Shown here: positions 7,960 to 18,658 of the stretch, one piece after another
Layout of the letters: each line of letters starts with the position of its first letter
How positions within the stretch are numbered: position 1 is the first letter of the stretch
Origin: Rhizomucor pusillus
Taxonomy: Eukaryota; Mucoromycota; Mucoromycetes; Mucorales; Lichtheimiaceae
Direction: 5' to 3'
DNA length: 21,782 bases
NCBI GenBank assembly: GCA_900175165.2
Contig: FWWN02000259.1
Span: 1 to 21,782 of the forward strand
Notes under the pieces: generated by a model
Database searches by the model: none
The model's input: only the letters and a program-made list of their open reading frames with translations
Told to the model about the DNA's origin: nothing
Position numbers and translations under genes: made by a program

Positions 7960-9953
7960 TTATGCATCCAAAGAGATAGCCTCCTGATCATCGATTACCA
8001 TGCGCTTTAGTATGTCTGTTACTTCGATATCGTTTGGATCGAGAGGTGAACATGTTTCCTCAGTAGCAGATTGGAGGTCCTTTTCATGTGCGCAAAGGTT
8101 TGCTGTGCTATTTTCATCCAACTTGACAGGTCTGAAAGTTGGCAACATCTGTGGATTGATACCAGAAAGCTTTGTTCTTTTCGGGCGCGTTTCAGTTTCA
8201 TCGCCCGTGGAGTCTTCCAAGAGAGCTTCGGTGTTATCTGGTGGACCGCTCTCGCTTGCTTGGTACATTTACTGCCCAACTTCTTAGATTTTCTCACACG
8301 AAGTCTTCTATTGTACGTTGGTAGCATCCCACCATTTTCGTAATATTGACGCACATCATCTCCAACGCTCTTAATAATCTGTGAAATTGAGGAAGGACTG
8401 TGGAAATATATTGATTGCGGGTGATGAGTCGATACAGAACATTATGGAACGCTTCCACTGCATTTGTGGTCCGTGCCGGGAAGTTGCGCAAAGCAGCCTT
8501 CATGTAGGAACCGCTGTTGAAGATCATGCTTCTAACTTTGGGCTGCAGCCACCATCTGATCCGACGCTTGCAGCGTGGAAACGTTCACAAGTTCAATAAT
8601 TTTTGCATCGAATTCGGATTCTGAAGACGTTGCTCGAATGATATATGTCAATTGGTGAAAGCGGCTGCGTGCTTCATTCAGGCGATACGATCGTGTGGTT
8701 GCTGCTGATACGTTGAATTGAATGCATTCAATGCATGTAGGAGCCTTTTAAATATTTAAGTCCATTGACTCTTCGATTTGTGTAAGCGAGAACTGCAGGT
8801 AGAAATCTATGTATTTGAGCGGATGAGAAGTCCATCATAAGACCGAGGACATTATAGTCAACTAAATCGATGCAAGTGCTGTAAACAATGCTTTAAAATA
8901 TCCTTCAAAGTATTTTTCCATCAATCCGTTCATTATCGCTTGAAGAATGACATTGCGTTTGCGAGTTTCTGGCGAATACAAAACAGAAGTGCAAAGATAA
9001 TAGCAGTTTTTCAAAGTTTTGTATGTCACGTCCGTTACGATAGGAATTTTCAAAAGATTGGCGAAAGTTTTCATCGTAGGCGGAATGAGCATGATGATGA
9101 GGCACAATGTTTGCATGGATGATATAGCTCTCGTATTTCCTCTCGATTTCTGCAAAAGCTGAAAATAGGTCGCCCTTAGTAGCAACATTCATACTGGTTT
9201 TACTCTTAGTGATCTCATAGGCTACTCGTTCTCTGTGGCCTAAGATGGGGTTGATCTCACGCAAGCAAGGTGCTATGGCATCAGTTGCAGGATTGATACC
9301 GACCGTAGCTGCTTTGGCAGTCGAAACATGCCCCTTTCTGACGCTCATTCATTTTCGTTTTTCTTCTTCGCTTAGGAGCTGCGTCAAATACGGCTTGTCG
9401 GCGTTATGATTATGGATGCCTTTATGACGAAACACAGATTGGTCGCCCAAGAAAACGGAAAATGCTTCAGGAGGGCGGCCATAATCAATAAGACGATGGC
9501 CACACCCCGCACAACCTTTCTCCAGCTGCTTCTCCAGGGCCTTTCATCGACATTAGGTCGAAGCTGCTATCCATGCAGCCGACACTGTCCATTCTTGCGC
9601 ACAAAATGGCCGCAACATTTCCTCTTGTATCGTCGTATCTCAGCTTTCGACTTCGAGTACCGGTTGCTGTAACCTTCACGCATGGCCCAACCGATGTCAA
9701 GATTGAAGTCGACGTATGCATTCTTTGCAGGATCAAATTTTGCTTTGGCGACCTCTTCGAAGTCTCCATTGGGGATTCTCTTGTTGAAAAACGTAACTGG
9801 AATGCCTGGCATTTCGAGTTGTAATTTCGGGACAAAAGCGAGTTTATTTTCAGGATGGAGAGTGCAGCAACAAATAATTTTGTGATTGTCCTTGCAGAGG
9901 GGCAGGATTTTTCGCTGCCACCCATATGCAGTGTCCTTCTTTTGCTGCCTCAT
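7960..9953 (-). pseudogene. Decayed MULE-like (Mutator-type) DDE transposase
   Basis: Read on the minus strand from 9953, the pieces line up as one transposase of about 600 codons broken by stops and frameshifts. A Cys/His-containing N-terminal segment lies at about 9630-9560 (RYKRKCCGHFVRKNGQC). The middle is open at 9348-8905. The catalytic core follows: VTDVTYKT at about 9040 (first Asp), then GLMMDFSSAQ at about 8845-8816 (second Asp) and KGSYMH / SIQRISSNHTIVSP, and finally ARTTNAVEAFHNVLYRL at about 8480-8420 (catalytic Glu). Spacing and motifs fit MULE-type transposases as found in fungi. An acidic and then basic C-terminal tail (8268-7960) ends at a stop. Internal stops, for example TAG at about 8867, show it is inactive. 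No terminal repeats were identified, so element limits are unknown. Confidence 0.78.
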
Positions 9954-9959
9954 TGATCA

Positions 9960-11165
9960 CAACGAAACGCAAAAAAACCTAGAAAGAACCTTATCACAAA
10001 CTCTTGTATACTTCCTGAAATTATCCACCAGCTTACCCTGATCAGGCGTACTCTCCTCATTTCTCTATGAATTGTGTTACATATTTCATCTTTTAGTTGG
10101 TAAATCTCCTTATTTTCCATTTTATATCCTATTGTAGTATTGTATATATTTCAACATTCTGTCCAAGTATTATTGGCCTTTTTCCGCAGAGTCACGTATA
10201 TCTACACTCGGTAGACTCTTCTTGCAGTCCATTCAAAAGACATACGATTTCCATACCAGCTGCATATAAATAGCGGCCAATTTGGATGGCCTCCTTTATA
10301 TCACCACCAAAGGAAAGCTGGAAATTATGGTATCTTTTCAATACCTAGCTAATTGGTCATGTATCCTACGGCCTAGCATATTTCTCATTATATGCAGCTG
10401 TCTAGCAAGGCATGCCTGTGTCTAGTGGTGATAACTGTATAGGACGGTTCTCTACAACCATCCACGTTCGTTTGTAACTTTTTACAAACTATCAAACAAA
10501 ACATATAGCAACTTTGCTTCTTTCACCTGGACTTCTCTGCATTTTGCCTTCAATTTCTGTGAAAACACTTGATCTATGATGGTTACCGCAAGTGAGATAA
10601 CCTGAAAAACCCTCGAATGTTAAAAGTTATGAATTCTTCATTTTGACGTCGGTTTAACCGAAGATCCTATGACAGTTTATGATAAACCAAAACAAGTTTA
10701 TAGTTTTCCCGCTCTTGGCGAGGACCACGCATCGTGTCGGGGCAGGGCAGACGCGGGCAAAACGGGAAGGGTAATGTATAAAAATACATTTTTGAAGGGG
10801 GCGGCGCACTAGCAGGCACCACCCGGGACGGAGGGATGCTTCTACATATAGAGAGGAGACTTGCTTGGATAGAATTATGCACTTGCAAGCAAAAAATACT
10901 TGTCAGCCGCACGCACGCCATAGAATATGAGTAAGATTTTGTGTAGAGCATGCAAGAGATCACAGAGCACAGGGGAAGACGCCAGAGAGCAGAGAAGCTG
11001 TATGCAAAATTCGGTCAAGAGGCATATATAAACATGCTTCAATCTGCATCAACGGTGGTCAATCGTTCGCAATCTTAGAAGATTTGATGTTCTAGCTTGC
11101 CATATCATTTCTCTGCATTATTTCTGTAAAAGATGAAGAAAAAAAAGAAATGTAGGGGGATTGCT
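9960..11165. other. Long stretch without a recognisable gene
   Basis: No protein-like frame. Two TATA-type strings are visible: CATATAAATAGC near 10263 and CATATATAAACATG near 11022. A GC-richer island with short G/C runs lies at about 10715-10830. These could be promoter relics or parts of old LTRs, but no gene start follows either. Confidence 0.4.
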
Positions 11166-11169
11166 CATT

Positions 11170-11546
11170 TTATAGGCATTTCAACAAAAACTTTTCTGTT
11201 ATCAGAGACAGTGCTTTACATCCGGAACACCGAATGCTGTTTCGCAGTACAATATCTTCTATAAACCGGCCCAGTGACATGTAAGGCCCACGAATCTTTC
11301 TGTATTGTACCGTAAGTACAACGCTATTTGGAACTTTCAATCTTCTTCCAGGAGCTTCCACAGAATGTGTTTACCTCTAAGCCTATCTCGTAAGTGTTCA
11401 AAAGTATACTTTAGATAGTGCATCGTGTCGAAACAGACTCGCGTGCCACTCCCAACCCTGGATTTGCTTCCGCCATCGGGATTCCAAATTATGCAAAACC
11501 TGGTTATGCATCCACCATCGAGGTTCCATATTCCATCGAAATTCAA
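11170..11546 (-). pseudogene. Possible Fab1/PIKfyve-like fragment
   Basis: Two overlapping minus-strand open frames (11546-11337 and 11361-11170) could be one broken coding segment. The second contains MSLGRFIEDIVLRNSIRC followed by SGCK. That spacing recalls the LG-x-F ... Y/R-x-C-x-x-C block that precedes the chaperonin-like/kinase part of Fab1/PIKfyve-type PtdIns3P 5-kinases. The rest of such a very large protein is absent and no start or splice pattern is convincing, so at best this is a stray fragment. The first frame holds an imperfect tandem motif (GIWNLDGG / IIWNPDGG). The assignment is weak and the open frames could be chance. Confidence 0.25.
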
Positions 11547-11549
11547 GGT

Positions 11550-12480
11550 TTACTGTTAACAGCGGAAGGGTAATATCTTCAGGTCATTGGATATACCTTA
11601 TTGATTACTTGCGGTTTGGAAGATTCGTCAATATTGAGGATAGGGAAGCATACATGCAATAGAGTCTGTGGTGTGTGAATTGTCGCTGTATCATGCAGCT
11701 TCGCCATCTTTGTCTGGGTTCCAGAGCCGTAGTCTTAAGATTAGGCATTGTAGGTGAGAACGATCCGGATGTGAAAATAGGACTATCAAAATGAGCCTAT
11801 GCTCAAGAAATTCGACGTTTGTGAAATATTTTCAGTGAATTTGAAGCGTTGTGCTACTCGCTCGGCCTTCATAAACCTGCATTCTCCGGCGGTTTGCATC
11901 CGCAAGCACTGCGCCGTCGATTTGCGGTTTATGCAGACCGCCGCTCGATCGAATTCACTCTTTGATTTGGTGCTAGCGCTCCTGCGTCGCGGTGCACATA
12001 CGCCCGCAATTTTCGGTTTAATTCATAACAGTAGCGCTCACCTCTTTATCTCCTGAACATGTTGGAGCGCTCCTGGCGTCGCGATGCGCTTCGCGTAAAA
12101 ACGCAGCGAGGTTCGGGAATACAGATGCTGAATACCCAAAAATTTTCAAAGTCGAGTTCCTCGGATTGTTTTTTATTGTTAGTTAGTAATAGAGTCTGTG
12201 TTTGGTAATTTCCATGGCGCAGTATAGATGTCCATACAGATTCTGCATACATAGACGAACATCGTTAAAAAATGTGAAAATCTAGATCTAATGGAATTGC
12301 TCAAAATGCTGATTAAAACTGAAATGAGCGTTTCCAGTTGTTGGAGGAGTTACTATCGACGGTTCTCAGTAGATGGACATGTGCAAAGTTTAATACCAAG
12401 TTTCATGAAAGAGCGCATGTTGACGAGTAAGAACATCTTAATGGTAAATAAGGTACAGGGAGACGCTATGGATTAACCTG
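11550..12480. other. Gene-free stretch with a short direct repeat
   Basis: No credible gene. The region 11850-12110 is GC-richer than its surroundings and rich in CG dinucleotides. It contains an imperfect direct repeat at 11975-11995 and 12066-12087 (AGCGCTCCTG then CGTCGCGRTGC), spaced 91 bp apart. Confidence 0.4.
11975..12087 (+). repeat. Imperfect 21-bp direct repeat pair
   Basis: 11975-11995 and 12066-12087 share AGCGCTCCTG, an extra G in the second copy, then CGTCGCG and TGC with one substitution. Origin unknown. Confidence 0.5.
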
Positions 12481-12482
12481 CC

Positions 12483-13408
12483 CTAAGTACCCTTTTCCAA
12501 ACTCTCTTTGTATCGACGAAGTTCCTCCACTTCCGCTTCAAGCGCTGAGCATGCGATATCGACTTGCAAGTTTTGGCTAATAAGATCAGACCACCTGTCT
12601 TCAAGAGATCGCAGAGAGCCTGCAGCTTGTGTCTGCAGCAACTGAACAGTAAGATCCTCTAATTTTCATCTCATATCCAAGAGAATTTACCTGTTCCGCT
12701 TTACGTTCTCTGTTTATCTCTCTTATCTTGGCACGCGTATCCTCCAGACTTGCTTGTAGTTGCTTGAGATATGCCTCTAACTGATAGTTATGTACACGCC
12801 ACGCGTTGGCACCATATTTTGACAAAAGTTCCAGATTGAAAGTGCTGAAAAAGACTTGTCAGCAAATATATATATATATTGTTATATTGTAAAGATTATT
12901 ACCTCACGGCTTGAGACTCGAGTTGGGCTTTTGTGTTATCGACAGCTGCTTGCCATGCTTCTACACTTTCGTTTTCGTCATCACCAGGCCCTTTCAATTC
13001 ATATCTCGAAATGTCGAGCACATTCAACGGTTCCTTCTTCTTTAATCGTTCCCACTCTTCCTTCAAAATATCGCTGGTTTGAAACAGTTCCACCTGCATC
13101 GGTAATCTCGAACCATCACCGCCTTCTTTCCGCCGCATTCGTCGTAGCTCTTGATCGATGAGACGATCAACTGTTGCTTTCATGGCTGTTAAAGTAGCGA
13201 GTTAGATTGACAGTATACCGGCAGAAATACGCAAGGCTACCTGGATCTTCGATTTCACGATCAACGTCTATGACTCTGCTATTAGTATGCTAGCCGCGCA
13301 GATTTGTTGATAGACCAGTAAATTCATACAAGGAAGTGCAACAACATCGTCGTCCGATCGTGTTGCAGACATTGAATTTGTGCTTGTAATCAATGCATTG
13401 CTGGACAT
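12483..13408 (-). CDS. Pre-mRNA-splicing factor SPF27 (BCAS2/Snt309 family)
   Basis: A core subunit of the Prp19 (NineTeen) complex, which activates the spliceosome in the nucleus. Five exons fit: 13408-13330, 13273-13241, 13185-12903, 12844-12691, 12641-12483. They total 708 nt, or 235 aa, close to the usual length of about 220-230. All four introns are GT-AG (49-58 bp) and keep phase; the first has a TACTAAT branch-like motif. Family landmarks are ALPFID near residue 25, then ILKEEWERLKKKEPLNVLD, SRYEL, AWQAAVDNTKAQLESQAV, LELLSKYGANAWRVHN, and a C-terminal coiled coil ending RRYKESLEKGT. The start is the first ATG of the open frame; a second in-frame Met lies 12 codons on. Introns and frame are intact, so the gene is probably functional. 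Confidence 0.93.
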
Positions 13409-13733
13409 TGCGCAGTATCTGAGGAAGAGGAAGGTGGAGTTAATGATTTTCCGTCCCAAATATAGGTTGTACTGGGAAAGAACTTTGTATTTGAGCTTTT
13501 TCCAGAAACGAGCAGAATACTTTGGTCTTGATATCAGATGTTTATGCTTTTGAGAACCATGCTCACCTGTGATCCCACAGAGCAGAGATATTGTATAGCT
13601 TATCTTTGCATAAAACTGATGTCCGAACCTAATACCAGATTCGGATACATAGCGGTGCCCAACTGCTTTCCATCCATCAACCACGTTGTATACGGTTATT
13701 GCTAGAGAAGAGCTTTATGTTCAGCCTATGTGC
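13409..13733. other. Intergenic stretch upstream of the SPF27 gene
   Basis: This lies between the stop of the unknown minus-strand gene and the SPF27 start. It should hold the SPF27 promoter. No TATA-type string stands out and no other gene is seen. Confidence 0.5.
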
Positions 13734-14357
13734 TTAATACCCCAAGAAATCGATTAGCAAGTCAAGAATTCGCAGATAGCGCCGGTTCTCGGCATCGTCC
13801 TTATATTCACTTTAAGAGTATCCCAATACCATCCACTGCAGGTGCAGAAACTGTAACTGTCAATAACTCACGGTAACTACAGCCGCAAAGCCAAACGCAT
13901 ATCGGGAAGCATTTGCGGTACAAACGATGATAAGTCATTTGCGCAGATGCAGCGAGACTTGTCTCTGGTCTGTAGACAGATAGTAGGGACTCATGAACAG
14001 TCAAAAACTGCGTAGCCAGTTAATGAATATGGTTTACAGCTGCGAATCTATTACTTGCACCCGAGGTAGTTGCAAACTCTGATATTCGCCACCAGAAACC
14101 AGTTTGTATCCCGCATATCGTCTATCTTCTCCAGATTCGTCCCCAAATCCGGAAACCTTTCGTGAAAATCAGAGCTCACAGCTGCGATGCTCAGCAAATT
14201 TATAAGCCAATTCATAGGTTTTTTCCCATTCAGGCCTGCATATAAATTCTCCTGTAACAAAGAAAGCAATGTATGTGTACATTTTTGCTCAGTACACTTT
14301 GATCTGAGCGCCATCTCGTTCAAGTCGCAAACTATACTTCAGACGTCGCTGGCTCAT
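13734..14357 (-). CDS. Unrecognised small multi-exon protein gene
   Basis: Not identified. The first exons are supported by phase: 14357-14298 (MSQRRLKYSLRLERDGAQIK), then 14251-14078 (ENLYAGLNGKKPMNWLINLL ... IDDMRDTNWFLVANIR), with a 46-bp GT-AG intron between. A third exon seems to start at 14007 after a 70-bp intron with a weaker GTTTGC donor. The last exon appears to encode EYKDDAENRRYLRILDLLID and ends at TAA 13736-13734, but the splice pattern between about 13990 and 13810 could not be settled. The ATG lies only 81 bp downstream of the neighbouring PEX8-like stop on the same strand, which suits this compact region. The protein would be roughly 120-170 aa, with a helical, hydrophobic middle (WLINLLSIAAV). 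It could be a small membrane-associated or scaffold protein; I assign no function. Confidence 0.5.
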
Positions 14358-14438
14358 TAATAAATTATCGCTGCTGTATTCCGTTATAAAATCAATGCAA
14401 ATATCTCGATAACATAAAGTACAATATATGAAACTGTA

Positions 14439-17294
14439 TTAAGCTGAAGCCGACACAGAACTTGTACACTCGGTTTCCACCTTTTGCTTCAAATTCAAAA
14501 ACCATCCCACAGCTTCCACACGGCGTATATCCGACACAGCTGAGCCGCTTACAGTCTCAAATACGATCTTGAGACTGGCTGTACGCATGGCGGATGTAGG
14601 CTGTTGCAGTATCAAATTTTCAATGTTCGATAAGAGCTGACCCAAAAATGGACCAAGCGACAAAGGCTTGATGAGATCGATTAATACCGTCAGATACTGT
14701 GGAACTTGAATGTCATCTGACGGCCGTGAACGGATCTTGTCTAGCAGAAACTCGGTCGCTAGCCAAGCTAAAGCATCATCCACTTGACAAATAGATTGTA
14801 TCATGGTGGTATATGCAAAGCGCAGCTGTTGTAGCGTCATGGGCTCTGGAAAACTCTGCATATTCATGTTCGTGAGCTGCTTGCAGAATAGCTCGATAAA
14901 TTACAACATTACCTCCAATAAAATAGTAGCGTAGATACCAGCCAACTCGCGAGAAACAAGCTTTTGCGACGAGAATATAGCCAGCACAGCCGCGTGGGCG
15001 CTCTCATATAAGTCCTTATTCTCGTTCTTCTTCCACCTCAATATTGGATAGATGGCTGGCAGGATGTAGACTTCCAGAACATGATCATCCAATTGTCCAA
15101 TGACTTGCTCTACTAGGTTTGTGTAAAATAGCAGCCTTAGTTGTTGAATTGGAGAGAGTAGATGAACAGGAGGCGTAGAATCGTCCGTATAACGTGGTGG
15201 AGCTTGCATCAAGATATCATAACTGTATTAGATCGTTACTTCCCCACCATACGCCAAAACAACTTACCATATTCTCTATAAACTTTTGAAAGCATTTGAT
15301 TCAGTTGACATGTATTCTCATCATGCAAAAGGTATGCGACTGCATTTGTCAATGTTTCTTGATATGCTGTAAATCCAGATCCAGAGCCAAGCCGATCGGT
15401 GATAAAATGAAAATTTGCAAAGCACGATACTATATCTTGAGCTGCTTTGTCCACTTAGCATCAGTATATATCCTACGTAATATGTCTACTTGCCAGCATA
15501 TTCAACTTCCATGAGGCCCTTGCCATTCACCAAGTCCACTGTGATCGCCTTAAAGATAGCAGTATATGCAAAAAGCATACTTTTGAGTACAGACCAGGCT
15601 GCATCATTTATCTCTTTGAATTGTTTTTTAAGATCTGGTTTGGTAATGAGTCGATCTGCTGGCTAGCAAATTTACAGCATAGCTTCAGAAAATACCTTGA
15701 CTCATAAGTATTTCATTGTTATCTCTATGAAAGCGGTCCCAGTCGATGCAGATGTTGTAAGAGTAGCCAACAAACCTTTTTAAAAAAGTAAAAAAAGTTT
15801 AAACACAATGAAATTCTCATAGCGATAGATGACATACCTATCTAAGGATGCTTGGAGCGTCGTAACAAACTCGTGATCGTGTTTCGCTTCCAGGGCTCTT
15901 CGTATCACTGCACTGAGCGCTCTAGAGACTCGTCCAATTTCCTTGTGCAAAGGTGAGTTCAAAAGCTTTTCTAGCTTTTGCTTGCACTCTGCAGTGTTGT
16001 TCAAGCTATGAAACATTTGTGTACCGCCCCAAATCTGCTGGCTTGTCAATAGACATGATACCAATACGCGCAGGAAACCATGTGCATGGACGATATCTAG
16101 GACGTCTGCAGGTAAACTAGGTAGACATTGCCCGGCCATATATGCAATTGCATCTATAAACAGTTAAAATCCGAAAATACGAGCGTTTACATTTCAGTAT
16201 AGAAAGAACGATTCCTACCTTGCAGCGTAACCATCAGAGATGCATGCTGCGAGAACAATCCATGATAAACGAGCTCATTCAGTTTAGTCACAAACAACGG
16301 TTCGATCTGTTTACGAAGAGACCGGATTCGCTTCGATTTAACTTGCACAAATTGAAGCATGCGGCTGTAGGAGTTGTTCAATTGTTTGTCAAACAACTTC
16401 TGAAGCTTGCAATGAGCACTTGTTCCTTACACAATTCCTGCCAATACAGCGATATTTTCGGGCTGGAGAGAGTCCGTCACCAAAGCCTGTGCTAGCTTTA
16501 CTGTCGTTTCAAGAACTGAATCGGCACGGCTTGCAGGCTGCTGCTTAGAACGAATATCGACCACATGTTCCATTACAGTCATGATACTGGGAACTGCCTG
16601 GGTGTATCCCGTTTTCATGCGCAGATATGCGTCTAGCAATGTTTCGCAATGCTGGACCTCGAACGCGTTAAGTAATGTTGTTTGTGCTAGAAAATGTGCC
16701 ACACAAGCGTCTATCGTATCGTTCATTTCGTACATAAGCTCTGGAATTTTGGTGTACTCTTCCATTGCCTGGTTCATCGTGTTGGCAAGCTCGATATCTG
16801 AGAATTTGGCTGGCCCGCAGCCTGTAAGCGCAAGCAATCCAATCCAAGCGTCTTTGCGTACTGAGATGCTTGTACTAGGATTCAAAATCACATTCCGTTG
16901 CTCAGTTAGCACCTTTAAGAGTTGGGGTTCCACGTTGGGTATCGCGTCAGGTGCTCCAGACAAACGTCTTAGCCAAGCAGTCCACAGACTGTGAATCGCG
17001 CTCGTCGTCTCTTGACTGTCGTCTCGACGTCTCACAGCAAGTAAGCTTTCAACAAATGCTGGAGTAAACCATGTAAGTGGAAGGTGATTGCTATATTTTG
17101 CTAGTCGGCTCAAGTGCTCTGCAATCTGGAGATAGGGTTCGTTTAGAACGTTCAGACTCGTACACAAGCTGTAGAACTACAAGCTGCTGCTGCATTACCT
17201 GCTCGTCTTTCAAGGAGGAGTATTGAAGTATAGCAGTGTAGCTATCCGAGAGCTCCTTCGCCAGTGTCTTCAAATCACTCTTGTCATTACTCAT
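14439..17294 (-). CDS. PEX8-like peroxin (candidate)
   Basis: Nine exons make one unbroken 796-codon frame: 17294-17199, 17125-16431, 16364-16219, 16153-15838, 15775-15696, 15658-15494, 15453-15268, 15202-14913, 14855-14439. Introns are 37-73 bp; the one at 15454-15493 is best read as GC-AG (donor GCAAGT). PEX8 acts inside the peroxisome, linking the receptor-docking and RING ubiquitin-ligase complexes during matrix import. The match is by pattern, from memory of fungal PEX8: an all-helical protein with FHFITDRLGSGSGF (about residue 515), LYESAHAAVLAIFSSQ (about 635) and FPEPMTLQQLRFAYTTMIQS then DDALAWL (about 660-690). There is no C-terminal SKL-type signal (it ends SVSASA). The length exceeds yeast PEX8 (about 590-670 aa). 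It diverges from a PEX26-like gene 147 bp away, which supports a peroxisomal role. Another helical-repeat protein remains possible. Confidence 0.6.
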
Positions 17295-17441
17295 TATTTT
17301 TATGCGGAAAGAGACAACTTCGATGGTTGCGGAAAGCTTATTATTCACTTCGTCTGTGCCACGTGAAATTGTAAAGCAGAACAGAATCCTGCTTACTCAG
17401 TTTCCTTGTCCTTTCCCCACAAAATATCACACAAAGTCCCA
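17295..17441. promoter_or_regulatory. Shared 147-bp divergent promoter with CACGTG box
   Basis: This is the whole space between the start codons of the PEX8-like (minus) and PEX26-like (plus) genes, so both promoters and 5' leaders must lie here. A palindromic CACGTG (E-box type, recognised by bHLH factors) is at 17360-17365. The right half is C/T-rich, as in many fungal leaders. No TATA box is obvious. That the box is used is an inference. Confidence 0.6.
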
Positions 17442-18658
17442 ATGACTGACCCAGCAAAGCTCTACCAAAAAGCCTTAAAATACTTTGTTCTTACGAAATA
17501 CAATCAAGCAGCTGCCAATTGCAACAAGCTAATTGCTCGACTGCCCACACCATCCTCCCAGGACGACCACGTTGAGCTTCGCCGTCTCACCTGGACATTG
17601 TTCCTCAACATTTCCGCAAAGCTTCGCAGTGACCCAAAGCTACTTGGTCTCCCCACACACGACTCGAACGAAAAGTACTGTCGAGCTGTTTGGGAACTCT
17701 TGCTTGAGATTGGCTATGCTGGTGATCCCAGTCAGTTAGATCCTCGGCTGGTCTCTTCCAGGTAAGGACAGCAAACGCATCCAGTTTATTTTTGCAATAC
17801 TGAATATTCACGTGAGATGTATATAGCATGGTTCTTTGCCTACAATTTTCTGCTGTCAAAGTCGCACGGGAGATCGCAGAGCAATGGTACGCCAGCTTAC
17901 CAGACGTTACAATCGAATACCTAGTACAAAACCAAGATATGAGCAATCCAGTCTACGCAGCATGCATGAACACAATTGAAATTTATTTGCTCAAGATATT
18001 GGGTGGCATGGAGGATTACCACTCTGCAGCCGCCTTTCTCGAATATAACGGGTTTATTTCTCAGGATAAAAAAAAGGTGAGATGGTATATGCAACATGAA
18101 TTAGCATCTGGGTGTACTTACTATATGCGGGCATAGATCTTGGAAATGCGACTAGAACAACTAAAAGAAGCAGCAAAGGAGCGAGAGCGCAAAAAATTAG
18201 CCCTTGCCAAGGCAAAAGCAGCCGAATTGGAAAAAGCAAAGAAGATGGAGCTTGTTCGGCAGCAAGAACAGGAGCGGCTCAGGAAAGCGGCAGCGGCAGC
18301 ATCTATACCATCACCACCACTAGAGGTCGAAAGTTCAGTGCCATCAGCATCTACGAATGTGTCCGCATCAAACGAGAAACAAGAAGCACAGAGAGAGATA
18401 CAGGCTAGGTCAACATCCAGTTCTAGCCTTGTAAAAAGAAATCAAATGGCTATACTTGCCGATCGGTTGCTGTCCATGATCAAAACGTGGTTAAATCATA
18501 TTGTCTCAAACGGTTCGGCAGCATACATGACGATATTGTTACTTGCATTCAGTCTCATCGCTGTACTACGAAATCAATCTCGCTTCCCTGTCGTCAAAGC
18601 ACTAATTTCTAAAATATGGCAAACGGTTCAAATGGGTACAAAAGTCACATATCTTTAA
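17442..18658 (+). CDS. PEX26-like tail-anchored peroxin
   Basis: The receptor-export machinery of peroxisomes uses PEX26 (yeast Pex15) to hold the PEX1-PEX6 AAA ATPases at the membrane. Exons 17442-17761, 17827-18076 and 18137-18658 (introns of 65 and 60 bp, GT-AG) give 363 aa, close to fungal PEX26. The N-terminal helical-repeat part begins KLYQKALKYFVLTKYNQAA (residues about 5-25). Next come IEIYLLKIL and YHSAAAFLEYN (about 160-185). A Lys/Glu/Ala-rich coiled coil spans about 190-245, then a Ser/Thr linker. One membrane segment, AYMTILLLAFSLIAVL, lies at about 319-335, followed by a short basic tail ending MGTKVTYL. This layout and the tail, similar to the KVSYI-type end I recall for filamentous-fungal PEX26, are the main support. 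The start is the first ATG in frame, 147 bp from the divergent PEX8-like start. Confidence 0.75.

Noticed and set aside
12866..12880. (TA)n run as a regulatory site
   Set aside because: It lies inside an SPF27 intron and is a simple microsatellite.
12856..13161. Plus-strand open frame of 101 codons
   Set aside because: It is the shadow of SPF27 exons on the other strand and crosses two of their introns.
16581..16994. Plus-strand open frame of 137 codons
   Set aside because: Antisense shadow of the long second exon of the PEX8-like gene.
17091..17167. Apparent frameshift in the PEX8-like gene near 17165
   Set aside because: Resolved by a 73-bp GT-AG intron (17126-17198) with acceptor CTCCAG that joins DEQ to IAEHLSRL in frame.
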